A stretch of 64,000 bases of DNA. Source: Nocardioides sp. zg-1308. GTDB lineage: Bacteria; Actinomycetota; Actinomycetes; Propionibacteriales; Nocardioidaceae. The stretch lies in NCBI RefSeq assembly GCF_013155375.1, contig NZ_JABJQY010000002.1, positions 1-64,000 on the forward strand, in the 5' to 3' direction. The notes beneath the pieces are model-generated. The model did no database searches. It was not told the origin of the DNA and worked only from the letters and a program-made list of their open reading frames with translations. This document shows, one piece after another, positions 49,653-58,156 of the stretch (position 1 is the first letter of the stretch; each line of letters starts with the position of its first letter). The position numbers and the translations under genes were made by a program.

Positions 49653-52600
49653 TCAGGACAGCAGGCTCCGCACCACGCGCAGGCCGACCGACAGGCGCGC
49701 CAGCTCGGCGGTCTCCTCGCGACAGATCTCCTCCAGCGTCGCGGCCGAGTGGGTGATCCGCTCCTGGTCGGCGTCCTCCCACTGCGCGACCCGCACGGGT
49801 GCGGGGTCGTCGGCGCTGGTGGACTCGAGGACCTGCGCGGTGAGCTGCTGGTGCACGCCGTAGAGGTCGTCGCGCACCGCCGCGCGCGCCATCGTCTGCC
49901 AGCGGTCGTCGCGTGGGAGCGCGAAGATCCGCTCGACGAGCGCCGGCAGGCCGAGCCGCTCCCCCAGCGCGAAGTGGACCCGGGCCACCTCGACGGGGTC
50001 GAGGTCGAACCGGTCCGCGGTCTCGACGATCCCGAGCAGGGCGTAGGCCGGGGCCAGCACGGCGACCCGCGAGGCGAGGTCCTCGGGCACGCCGTGGTCG
50101 GTCAGCCGCTTCTCGCGGGCACGGTGGTCGTCGAGCTCGCGACCGCTCATGATGCTGGGCAGCTCGGCCATCACCGCCTGCACGCGACCACGGAAGAACT
50201 CCACGGTCGCGATGGAGTCGAGTGGCGGGCGCCGGTTGGTGACCAGCCAGCGCGAGGCGCGCTCGACGAGCGTCCGCATCTCGATGCGCATCCGGGTCTG
50301 CCGCTCGGCCGGCACCACGTTGTCGAGCGCCGCGATCTCCTGGCGGATCGCGAGCGAGCCGAAGATCTCCCGCGCGACGAAGTTGGCGCGCGTCAGGTCG
50401 GCCGGGCTGGCGCCGGTCTCGCCCTGCAGCCGCGGCCAGAACGTCATGCCGGCACCGTTGACGAGGTCGTTGACGACCTGCGTCACGATGATCTCCCTGC
50501 GCAGCGGGTGCTCCTCGATGGCCGCCTCGAGGTCCGGCTTCATCCGGCTCGGGAAGTAGGCCAGCAGGTCCTCGCGCAGGTAGGGGTCGTCGGGCAGGTC
50601 GGACTGGATGAGCTCGTCGGCCAGCACGATCTTGGTCCAGGCGAGCAGCACGGACAGCTCGGGCGCGGACAGCGCCTGCTTGCGGTCGAGGCGCCGCTTG
50701 ACCTGTCGCGTGCTGGGCAGGCCCTCGAGCTCGCGGTTGAGGACGCCGCGCCGCTCGAGGGCTCGCATCCAGTCCTCGTGGACGTGCAGCAGCGACGGCG
50801 CGTGGGCCTGCGCGTTGGCCAGGGCGAGGTTCTGCTCGTAGTTGTCGCGCAGCACCAGGTCGCCGACCTCGTCGGTCATCTCGGCGAGCAGCGCGTTGCG
50901 CGACGGCTCGTCCATCTCGCCGGAGCGGACGATCTTGTCGAGCAGGATCTTGATGTTGACCTCGTGGTCGGAGGTGTCCACCCCGGCCGAGTTGTCGATG
51001 AAGTCGGTGTTGATCCGGCCGCCGTCGCCGTTGACGCCGAACCGGGCGTACTCGACCCGGCCGAGCTGGGTGAAGCCGAGGTTGCCGCCCTCGCCGACGC
51101 AGCGCGCGCGGAGGTCCTCGCCGTTGACGCGGATGGCGTCGTTGGCCTTGTCGCCGGCGTCGGCGTCGGTCTCCTCCGACGACTTCACGTAGGTGCCGAT
51201 GCCGCCGTTCCACAGCAGGTCGACGGGCGCGAGCAGGATCGCCTTCATCAGCTCGGCGGGGGTCAGCGCGGTGACGTCGGCGCTGATGCCCAGCGCCTCG
51301 CGAGCCTGCGCCGAGACCGGGATCGACTTGGCCGAGCGGGGCCACACGCCGCCGCCCGCGGAGATCAGCGAGGTGTCGTAGTCCTTCCAGCTCGACCTCG
51401 GCAGGTCGAAGAGCCGGCGCCGCTCGGCGTACGACGTCGCCGCGTCGGGGTCCGGGTCGATGAAGATGTCGCGGTGGTCGAAGGCGGCGACCAGGCGGGT
51501 GTGCTCGGAGCAGAGCAGGCCGTTGCCGAAGACGTCGCCGGACATGTCGCCGATGCCCACGGCCGTGTGGTCCTCGGCCTGGCAGTCGACGCCCATCTCA
51601 CGGAAGTGGCGCTGCACCGAGACCCAGGCGCCGCGGGCCGTGATGCCCATCCCCTTGTGGTCGTAGCCCACCGAGCCGCCGGAGGCGAAGGCGTCGCCGA
51701 GCCAGAAGCCGTAGTCCTTCGCCACGCCGTTGGCGATGTCGGAGAACGTCGCGGTGCCCTTGTCGGCGGCGACGACGAGGTAGGAGTCGTCGCCGTCGTG
51801 GCGCACCACCTCGCTCGGCGGCACGGTGCGGCCGTCGACGAGGTTGTCGGTGATGTCGAGCAGGCCGGAGATGAACGTCTTGTAGCAGGCCACGCCCTCG
51901 GCCAGCCACGCGTCGCGGTCGGACGGGTCGGGCAGCTGCTTGCAGAAGAACGCGCCCTTCGCGCCCACCGGCACGATGACGGTGTTCTTGACCATCTGCG
52001 CCTTGACCAGGCCGAGCACCTCGGTGCGGAAGTCGTCGCGGCGGTCGGACCACCGCAGGCCACCGCGGGCCACCGCGCCGAAGCGCAGGTGCGAGCCCTC
52101 GACCCGGGGGCTGTAGACGAAGATCTCGTAGCGCGGCCGCGGCTCGGGCAGGTCCGGGATCGCCGACGGCTCGAGCTTGAACGAGATGTAGGGGTGCACC
52201 TCGCCGGTCTCGGTGCGCTGGAAGAAGTTGGTGCGCAGCGTCGCGCGGACCAGCGTGCGGTAGGAGCGCAGGATGCGGTCGTGGTCGAGGCTGACCACGT
52301 CGTCGAGGGCCGTGGCGAGGCGCTCCTCGAGGGCCTCCACCTTGGCGACGCGGGCCTCCGCGTCGGCCTCGAGCGCGCGGTCGCCGCGGCCGGGGTCGAA
52401 GCGGGACTCGAACAGCTCGACCAGCAGCCGGGTGATGTCGACGTTGCTGCGCAGCGCCTCCTGGATGTAGTCCAGTGCGAAGGGCGAGCCGCCCTGCTTG
52501 AGGTACTTGGCGTAGGCCCGCAGCACCGTCGCCTGGCGCCAGGTGAGGCCGGCCGCGAGGACCAGCTGGTTGAAGCCGTCGATCTCGTTGTAGCCGTCCC

Positions 52601-54506
52601 AGACCGCGCGGAGCGCCTCGGCGAACAGGGCCCGCTCGTGGGGCGGCAGGACACGACCGTGGCGCAGGCCGAACTCGTAGATGTAGGACGGTCGCGACAG
52701 CCCGCTCAGCTGGTAGGGCCGCTCGTCGACGACCTCGACGCCCATCGAGGTGAGCATCGGCAGCATGGTGCTCAGCGACAGCGGCTCGCCGACCCGGAAC
52801 ACCTTGAGCCGCGACTCGCCGCGGCGGTAGCTGCCGGTCTGCTCGTCCTGGTCGAAGAGCGCGAGGTCGATGCCCTGCTCGCCCCGGATCGCCTCGATCC
52901 GGCCGAGGTCGGCGGACCCGCGCTGGGGGCTGTAGTCCTCCTTGTAGGCCTCGGGGAAGGCGTCGGCCCAGGCCCGGGCCAGCTGCGAGCCGCGGTCCTC
53001 CCCGTGCTCGCTGACGACCGCCGCCACGAAGTCGTCGCGCCACGACCTCGACGCCTCCGTCAGCCGACGCTCGAGGTCGGCGACGTCGATCTCGGGAATG
53101 CTCTCGCCCTGGGGCGGGTGGACCACGAAGTGCACGCGCGCGGTGGTGGACTCGTTGACGCGGGCGGTGAACTCGACGTGCTCCCCGCCGAGGTCCTCGC
53201 GCAGGATCGCCGAGAACCGCTCGCGCACCGCGGTGCTGTAGCGGTCGCGCGGCAGGTAGACCAGCACCGAGACGTAGCGGCCGTAGGTGTCGCGGCGCAC
53301 GAACGTGCGCAGCTGGCGGCGCTGGCGGGCGAACATCACGTCCTGCGCGACCGGTGCCAGCTCGGCCGGCGAGGTGTGGAAGAGCTCGTCGCGGGGGTAG
53401 TTCTCCAGCGTGTCCATCAGCGCCTTGCCGGCGTGGCTGCGGGGGTCGAAGCCGGCGTGCCGCATGACCTCGGCGACCTTCTCCCTCAGCACCGGGATGC
53501 GGGTGACCGACTCGGTGTAGGCCGCGCTGGAGAACAGGCCGAGGAAGCGCCGCTCGCCGACGACCTCGCCGTCGGGTCCGAACGTCTTGACGCCGACGTA
53601 GTCGAGGTAGGCGGGGCGGTGCACGGTGGCGCGCGAGTTGGCCTTGGCCAGCACGAGCAGGGTCCGCTCGCGGGCCTTGGCCTTGACGAGCGGCGGCAGC
53701 TTGGCGAACGAGCTCGACAGGTGCTGGTCGTGGCGCAGGATGCCGAGCCCGGAGCCGGGGACGGCGCGCAGCCCGCACTCGTCGGGCTCGCCCTCCTCGG
53801 CCTCGAGCTGGTACTCGCGGTAGCCGAGGAACGTGAAGTGGTCGTCGGCGAGCCAGGTGAGGAAGTCACGACCCTGGCGGATCTCGGCGGCCGGCAGCGG
53901 CGGCGGGGTGGCGTCGAGGTCGGTCACCACGGAGAGGGCCTGGGCGTGCATCTTCTCCCAGTCCTCCACCGACTCCCGGACGTCGCGGAGGACCCGCTGG
54001 AGGCCCTCGGTGATGTCGGCCGCCTCGTCCTCGTCGGTGCGGTCGATCTCGACGTGCATCCACGACTCGGCGCCGTCCGGGGAGTCGCGGTCCGGCTCCT
54101 GGGTGTGCACGTGCTGCAGCGCGCCGGTGATGTCGCGCTCGACGTGGAACTGCGGGTGGATCACGGCGTGCACGTTGTGACCGAGCCGGTTGAGCTCCAT
54201 GGTCACCGAGTCGACGAGGAACGGCATGTCGTCGGTGACCACCTCGACCACCGAGCGGCCCGACGCCGACCAGCCGCCGTCGGCGACGGTGGGCGTCACC
54301 ACGCGCACGGTCGCGGTGCCCTGGGGACGCGAGGCGGCCAGCTCGCGGTGCGAGGCCAGGGCGCCGTAGAGGTCCTCCGGGGTGCGCTCCGCGACCTCCT
54401 CGGGGGCCACGTGGCGGTAGTAGGCGCGGAGCAGCTCCTCCCACTCGGGACGGTCCTGGGCCGCTGCGTCGAGCTGCTGGTCCTTGGTCTCCTCGGGCGT
54501 CGCCAC
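49653..54506 (-). CDS. NAD-specific glutamate dehydrogenase, large (180 kDa) type
   Basis: At 1617 residues this matches the L-180 class of catabolic NAD-glutamate dehydrogenases. The N-terminal half (about 1-700) has regulatory regions including the ACT-like parts (GRSVVEVVTDDMPFLVDSVTMELNRLGH); the catalytic core follows (RGGLRWSDRRDDFRTEVLGLVKAQMVKNTVIVPVGAKGAFFCKQLP, then DMSGDVFGNGLLCSEHTRLVAAFDHRDIFIDPDPD) with the lysine in KGAFF; the C-terminal domain extends to 1617. It converts glutamate to 2-oxoglutarate with NAD+. Together with the P5C dehydrogenase 1.4 kb upstream it completes proline or arginine breakdown. The start is ATG at 54506. Confidence 0.95.
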   Translation of the reverse strand: MATPEETKDQQLDAAAQDRPEWEELLRAYYRHVAPEEVAERTPEDLYGALASHRELAASRPQGTATVRVVTPTVADGGWSASGRSVVEVVTDDMPFLVDSVTMELNRLGHNVHAVIHPQFHVERDITGALQHVHTQEPDRDSPDGAESWMHVEIDRTDEDEAADITEGLQRVLRDVRESVEDWEKMHAQALSVVTDLDATPPPLPAAEIRQGRDFLTWLADDHFTFLGYREYQLEAEEGEPDECGLRAVPGSGLGILRHDQHLSSSFAKLPPLVKAKARERTLLVLAKANSRATVHRPAYLDYVGVKTFGPDGEVVGERRFLGLFSSAAYTESVTRIPVLREKVAEVMRHAGFDPRSHAGKALMDTLENYPRDELFHTSPAELAPVAQDVMFARQRRQLRTFVRRDTYGRYVSVLVYLPRDRYSTAVRERFSAILREDLGGEHVEFTARVNESTTARVHFVVHPPQGESIPEIDVADLERRLTEASRSWRDDFVAAVVSEHGEDRGSQLARAWADAFPEAYKEDYSPQRGSADLGRIEAIRGEQGIDLALFDQDEQTGSYRRGESRLKVFRVGEPLSLSTMLPMLTSMGVEVVDERPYQLSGLSRPSYIYEFGLRHGRVLPPHERALFAEALRAVWDGYNEIDGFNQLVLAAGLTWRQATVLRAYAKYLKQGGSPFALDYIQEALRSNVDITRLLVELFESRFDPGRGDRALEADAEARVAKVEALEERLATALDDVVSLDHDRILRSYRTLVRATLRTNFFQRTETGEVHPYISFKLEPSAIPDLPEPRPRYEIFVYSPRVEGSHLRFGAVARGGLRWSDRRDDFRTEVLGLVKAQMVKNTVIVPVGAKGAFFCKQLPDPSDRDAWLAEGVACYKTFISGLLDITDNLVDGRTVPPSEVVRHDGDDSYLVVAADKGTATFSDIANGVAKDYGFWLGDAFASGGSVGYDHKGMGITARGAWVSVQRHFREMGVDCQAEDHTAVGIGDMSGDVFGNGLLCSEHTRLVAAFDHRDIFIDPDPDAATSYAERRRLFDLPRSSWKDYDTSLISAGGGVWPRSAKSIPVSAQAREALGISADVTALTPAELMKAILLAPVDLLWNGGIGTYVKSSEETDADAGDKANDAIRVNGEDLRARCVGEGGNLGFTQLGRVEYARFGVNGDGGRINTDFIDNSAGVDTSDHEVNIKILLDKIVRSGEMDEPSRNALLAEMTDEVGDLVLRDNYEQNLALANAQAHAPSLLHVHEDWMRALERRGVLNRELEGLPSTRQVKRRLDRKQALSAPELSVLLAWTKIVLADELIQSDLPDDPYLREDLLAYFPSRMKPDLEAAIEEHPLRREIIVTQVVNDLVNGAGMTFWPRLQGETGASPADLTRANFVAREIFGSLAIRQEIAALDNVVPAERQTRMRIEMRTLVERASRWLVTNRRPPLDSIATVEFFRGRVQAVMAELPSIMSGRELDDHRAREKRLTDHGVPEDLASRVAVLAPAYALLGIVETADRFDLDPVEVARVHFALGERLGLPALVERIFALPRDDRWQTMARAAVRDDLYGVHQQLTAQVLESTSADDPAPVRVAQWEDADQERITHSAATLEEICREETAELARLSVGLRVVRSLLS

Positions 54507-54569
54507 GCCCCGACCATAGAACCCGCCGTGTGACCCTCACAACACGGGGGTGGGGGCGTCGATGGGGCC

Positions 54570-55052
54570 ATGATGGGCGCCATGAAGAAGCTCACCAAGA
54601 AGCTGACGTACGACGCTCCCGCCGACGCCGTGGGCGCCATGCTGCGCGACCCCGCCTTCCGTGAGGCGGTGCTCCAGAGGCAGCACGTCGTGCGTGGCTC
54701 GGCCCGCGTCGACGGCGACGTCGTCACCATCGAGCAGGTGCACTCGACCGACGGGGTCCCGTCCTTCGCCCGCTCGTTCGTCGGCGACGAGATCGCCATC
54801 GTGCAGACCGAGACCTGGACCTCACCCGCCGCCGCTGGGATCGACCTGGCGATCCCCGGCAAGCCGGGCGAGGCGTCGGGGTCGCTGACCCTCACCGGGG
54901 CCGGCGCGACGACCACGGAGACGGTCGTCCTCGACGTGTCGGTGCGCGTCCCCTTCGTCGGCGGCAAGGTGGAGGGGATGATCGCCGACCTGCTCGGGGC
55001 TGCCTTCGACCGCGAGCACGAGGTGGGCGTGGAGTGGCTCGCGCGGACCTGA
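54570..55052 (+). CDS. DUF2505 family protein
   Basis: A 160-residue protein typical of DUF2505 in actinobacteria, a START/SRPBCC-like lipid-binding fold: KLTKKLTYDAPADAVGAMLRDPAFREAVLQRQ at the start, alternating strands, and a final amphipathic helix (VPFVGGKVEGMIADLLGAAFDREHEVGVEWL). It probably binds a hydrophobic ligand; no activity is known. ATG at 54570 is used; an ATG at 54582 just before KKLTKK is equally good. It overlaps the next gene by 19 bases and is divergent from glutamate dehydrogenase. Confidence 0.8.
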   Translation: MMGAMKKLTKKLTYDAPADAVGAMLRDPAFREAVLQRQHVVRGSARVDGDVVTIEQVHSTDGVPSFARSFVGDEIAIVQTETWTSPAAAGIDLAIPGKPGEASGSLTLTGAGATTTETVVLDVSVRVPFVGGKVEGMIADLLGAAFDREHEVGVEWLART

Positions 55053-55690
55053 CCCCGCTCGACGAGGCGTACGCCGCCCTCCGTGCCGTCGTGGCCGGAC
55101 TCGGCGAGGACGACGCATGGTCGCCGACAGGCTGCGCGGGCTGGGCGGTGCGCGATCTCATGTGGCACCTGCACGCCGACGCGGTCCGCGGCCTGGTGGC
55201 CGCCCACACGCCGGCGCCCAGCCCGGCCGACCGCGACGCCGTGTCCTACTGGCGCGCGTGGGGCAGCGACCCGGACGCCGACGAGCGCAACCGGCGGCTC
55301 ACCCGTGTCGAGGCGGGACTGCACCCGTTCGCGGCGCTGCGCGAGCGGTACCTCGAGGCGTCGTCGGCGGCCGCCCGGGCGGTCGGCGCGCTGCCGCCCG
55401 AGCAGGTCGTGGCGACCCAGGGCCACACGCTCCGGGCCGCCGACCTCGCGAGCACGCTGGCCGTGGAGGCGACGCTGCACCACCTGGACCTCATCGCCCA
55501 CCTCGACGGTGCGGCCGCTCCCCCGGCTCCTGGCACGGCGGAGGCGCGACGCGTGGTCGAGGCGTTGCTCGGTGAGGAGCTGCCCGGCTGGACCGACGAG
55601 CGGGTCGCGCTGGTGGGCACCGGGCGGGCCGCCCCGACCGCGGAGGAGCGCGCCCGGCTGTCCGACGTACGGCTCCCGGTCTTCAGCTGA
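55034..55690 (+). CDS. Maleylpyruvate isomerase-like DinB-fold protein (mycothiol-type)
   Basis: A 218-residue four-helix DinB-type protein. The conserved metal triad seems to be in VRDLMWHLHADAV and VEATLHHLDLIAHL, with CAGWAVRDLMWHL being the N-terminal signature of mycothiol-dependent maleylpyruvate isomerase family proteins (MDMPI_N). Members act as mycothiol-dependent or metal-binding enzymes. GTG at 55034 overlaps the DUF2505 gene by 19 bases, so the pair is co-translated. Its specific reaction is unknown. Confidence 0.78.
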   Translation: MARADLTPLDEAYAALRAVVAGLGEDDAWSPTGCAGWAVRDLMWHLHADAVRGLVAAHTPAPSPADRDAVSYWRAWGSDPDADERNRRLTRVEAGLHPFAALRERYLEASSAAARAVGALPPEQVVATQGHTLRAADLASTLAVEATLHHLDLIAHLDGAAAPPAPGTAEARRVVEALLGEELPGWTDERVALVGTGRAAPTAEERARLSDVRLPVFS

Positions 55691-55709
55691 CGGCCGGCGG
55701 CGCCCGGGC

Positions 55710-55916
55710 TCAGTCGTGCCGGGCGGTGGGTGAGGAGGAGTCGGCGGGCCGGGGGTCCTCCTCCGGCAGCGCCGCGTCGGCCCGGCGCCGCAGCCACACC
55801 ACCACGCCGAGCAGCACGAACGGCCCGAACGCGAGCAGGATCGTCAGCGCCTGCTCGTAGGGGTGCAGCGCCCCCATGTGCCACAGGGCACGGAGCGGGA
55901 GGACGGGGACGGGCAC
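55710..55916 (-). CDS. Small single-helix membrane protein
   Basis: A 68-residue protein with one transmembrane helix (HPYEQALTILLAFGPFVLLGVVVWLRRRAD) and an acidic/Ser-rich C-terminus. Similar short proteins with the HPYEQ-helix-RRR arrangement occur in many actinobacteria and have no known role. GTG at 55916 is chosen since GGAGG is eight bases upstream; GTG at 55934 and ATG at 55877 are alternatives. It faces the DinB-type gene with a 19-base gap. Confidence 0.6.
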   Translation of the reverse strand: MPVPVLPLRALWHMGALHPYEQALTILLAFGPFVLLGVVVWLRRRADAALPEEDPRPADSSSPTARHD

Positions 55917-55952
55917 GCCCCCATCCTCCCCCACGACGGAGCCCGGCCGGAA

Positions 55953-57581
55953 TCAGCCCTGGTGCGGGTAGCGGTGGTCCTTCGGCGGCACGAAGTTCTC
56001 CTTGATGGAGCGCGGCGAGGTCCAGCGCAACAGGTTGACCGGCGCGCCGGCCTTGTCGTTGGTGCCGGACGCGCGACCGCCACCGAAGGGCTGCTGACCC
56101 ACCACGGCGCCGGTCGGCTTGTCGTTGATGTAGAAGTTGCCGGCCGCGAAGCGCAGCGTCTTGCGGGCCCAGGCGATCACGGCACGGTCCTGGGCGATGA
56201 TCGCGCCGGTCAGGGCGTACGGCGCGAACGACTCCATCTGCGCCACGACGGACTCGAAGTCGGCGTCGTCGTAGACGTGGACGGTGAGGATCGGGCCGAA
56301 GTACTCGGTGCTGAACATCTCGTCGGTCGGGTCGCCGCCCTCGACGATCGTCGGGCGCACGAAGAAGCCCTCCGAGTCGTCGACCTGGCCACCGGCGAGG
56401 ATGTCGAGCCCGTCGGTCGCGCGGGCCCGCTCGATGGCCACCTTGTGCTTGTCGAACGCGCGCCGGTCGATGACCGCGCCCATGAAGTGCGACAGGTCCG
56501 TGACGTCGCCCATCGACAGCGCCTCGGTGTCGGCGATCAGCTGGTCCTTGATCCTGTCCCACACCGAGCGGGCGACGTAGGCCCGCGAGGCGGCCGAGCA
56601 CTTCTGGCCCTGGAACTCGAAGGCGCCGCGGATCATCGCCACGCGCAGCACGTCGGGGTCGGCGCTGGGGTGCGCGACGATGAAGTCCTTGCCGCCGGTC
56701 TCACCGACGATGCGGGGGTAGGCGCGGTAGCCCTCGATGTTCTCGCCGACCGTGCGCCACAGGTGCTGGAACGTCGGCGTGGAGCCGGTGAAGTGGATCC
56801 CGGCGAGGTCGCGGTGCGCCAGCGCGACCTTGGAGACGTCGAGGCCGTCGCCGGGCAGCATGTTGATGACGCCGGGCGGCATCCCGGCCTCCTCGAGCAG
56901 CTCCATCGTCAGCGACGCGGCGAGCTGCTGCGTGGGGCTGGGCTTCCAGATGACCGTGTTGCCCATCAGCGCGGGCGCGGTGGGCAGGTTGCCCGCGATC
57001 GCGGTGAAGTTGAACGGCGTGATCGCGTAGACGAAGCCCTCGAGCGGGCGGTGGTCGGTGCGGTTCCACAGGCCCGGGCTGTTGGCGATCGGCTGGTCGG
57101 TGAGGATCTGCTTGGCGTAGTGGACGTTGAAGCGCCAGAAGTCGATGAGCTCGCACGCGGCGTCGATCTCGGCCTGGAACGCGGTCTTCGACTGGCCCAG
57201 CATCGTCGCGGCGTTGAGGCGCTGGCGCCACGGGCCGGCGAGCAGGTCGGCGGCCTTGAGGATCACGGCGCAGCGCTCGTCGAACGGCATCGCCTGCCAA
57301 CCCGGCGCGGCGTCGGCCGCCGCGCGGATCGCGTCCTCGGCGTCGGTGGTCGTGGAGTTCTTCAGCGTGCCCAGCACGTGCTGGTGGTCGTGGGGCTGGA
57401 CGACCTCGATCTCCGCGCCGCCCCCGTCACGGTGCTCGCCGCCGATCACGGCCGGGAACGAGCGCTGGTCCTTCTCCATCTCGGCGAGCTCGGCGACGAG
57501 GGTCTCCCGCTCCGGGCTGCCGGGGGCGTACGTCAGGTTCGGCTCGTTGGTGGGAGCCGGAGGAAAGGTGATCGCGTCCAT
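55953..57581 (-). CDS. pruA: Delta-1-pyrroline-5-carboxylate dehydrogenase
   Basis: A 542-residue aldehyde dehydrogenase of the P5C dehydrogenase type, oxidising glutamate semialdehyde to glutamate with NAD+. Catalytic Cys is in FEFQGQKCSAASRAY, the Glu in VGETGGKDFI, the N-terminus has VIGGEHRDGGGAEIEVVQPHDH, and the C-terminus ends with the P5CDH-type GGGRASGTNDKAGAPVNLLRWTSPR and KENFVPPKDHRYPH. ATG at 57581 sits after AGGAAAGGTG. It sits close to glutamate dehydrogenase in the same strand; proline dehydrogenase (putA) is not seen in this window. Confidence 0.94.
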   Translation of the reverse strand: MDAITFPPAPTNEPNLTYAPGSPERETLVAELAEMEKDQRSFPAVIGGEHRDGGGAEIEVVQPHDHQHVLGTLKNSTTTDAEDAIRAAADAAPGWQAMPFDERCAVILKAADLLAGPWRQRLNAATMLGQSKTAFQAEIDAACELIDFWRFNVHYAKQILTDQPIANSPGLWNRTDHRPLEGFVYAITPFNFTAIAGNLPTAPALMGNTVIWKPSPTQQLAASLTMELLEEAGMPPGVINMLPGDGLDVSKVALAHRDLAGIHFTGSTPTFQHLWRTVGENIEGYRAYPRIVGETGGKDFIVAHPSADPDVLRVAMIRGAFEFQGQKCSAASRAYVARSVWDRIKDQLIADTEALSMGDVTDLSHFMGAVIDRRAFDKHKVAIERARATDGLDILAGGQVDDSEGFFVRPTIVEGGDPTDEMFSTEYFGPILTVHVYDDADFESVVAQMESFAPYALTGAIIAQDRAVIAWARKTLRFAAGNFYINDKPTGAVVGQQPFGGGRASGTNDKAGAPVNLLRWTSPRSIKENFVPPKDHRYPHQG

Positions 57582-57625
57582 GCGGGTGATCGTGTCAGAC
57601 ACCCCGCGCGGGCTCCAAGAACGCG

Positions 57626-58156
57626 TCAGGGCAGCTGCATGACGGTCTCGGTCTCCCCCGACGTGAACCACGCGAGCTCGTGGCGGAGGCACTTCTGCGC
57701 CACCTCGGCGGCGTCCTCCCGCTCGAGCCGGTAGGCAGCAGACGCCCGCCGGACGTCCTCGGCGGCGTCCTCGGTGTCGACCATCCACGCGGCGACGTCG
57801 TGCGGGAACCCGAAGGTCGCCGTGACGAGGCCAGGGTGCTCCCGGTCGAGGGCCGGCCAGCCGGCGGGGTCGGGGAAGCCCGGCGTGACGGCGTCGGTGT
57901 CGACCGCGATCACCAGTCGCCGCATCGGCTCCCCCTCGTCGGAGAAGCTGCCCAGGCTCGCCTGGGCGGCGTCGGTCATCGCGTAGTGCTCGAGCTCCTC
58001 CTCGTCGAGCCCCGGCAGAGCCGCCCGGAGCGCGTCGGTGACAGCGAACCCCGGCCACGCCAGCTCCTGGGGCTCGTCGTCACCCGTCGCCGCGAGCACA
58101 CCGTGCCACTCCAGGACCGCGTCCCACGCACCCACCACGAACACTCGTGTCGTCAC
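57626..58156 (-). CDS. Conserved actinobacterial protein, DUF6912-like
   Basis: A 176-residue protein with no known activity: RVFVVGAWDAVLEW at the start, then an acidic central part (LDEEELEHYAMTDAAQASLG), RRLVIAVDTDAV and VTATFGFPHDVAAWMVDTEDAAEDV, and a final W/F-rich TGETET-type segment. The order of pieces recalls DUF6912. Its GTG start overlaps the WS/DGAT stop as GTGA, so the two are co-translated. Confidence 0.6.
   Translation of the reverse strand: MTTRVFVVGAWDAVLEWHGVLAATGDDEPQELAWPGFAVTDALRAALPGLDEEELEHYAMTDAAQASLGSFSDEGEPMRRLVIAVDTDAVTPGFPDPAGWPALDREHPGLVTATFGFPHDVAAWMVDTEDAAEDVRRASAAYRLEREDAAEVAQKCLRHELAWFTSGETETVMQLP

Noticed and set aside
49122..54533. An 1803-codon open frame on the plus strand opposite glutamate dehydrogenase
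   Set aside because: The length is a by-product of GC-rich codon use on the other strand. Its translation is low-complexity Arg/Val/Gly/Asp without domains, while the minus strand encodes an unmistakable L-180 dehydrogenase.
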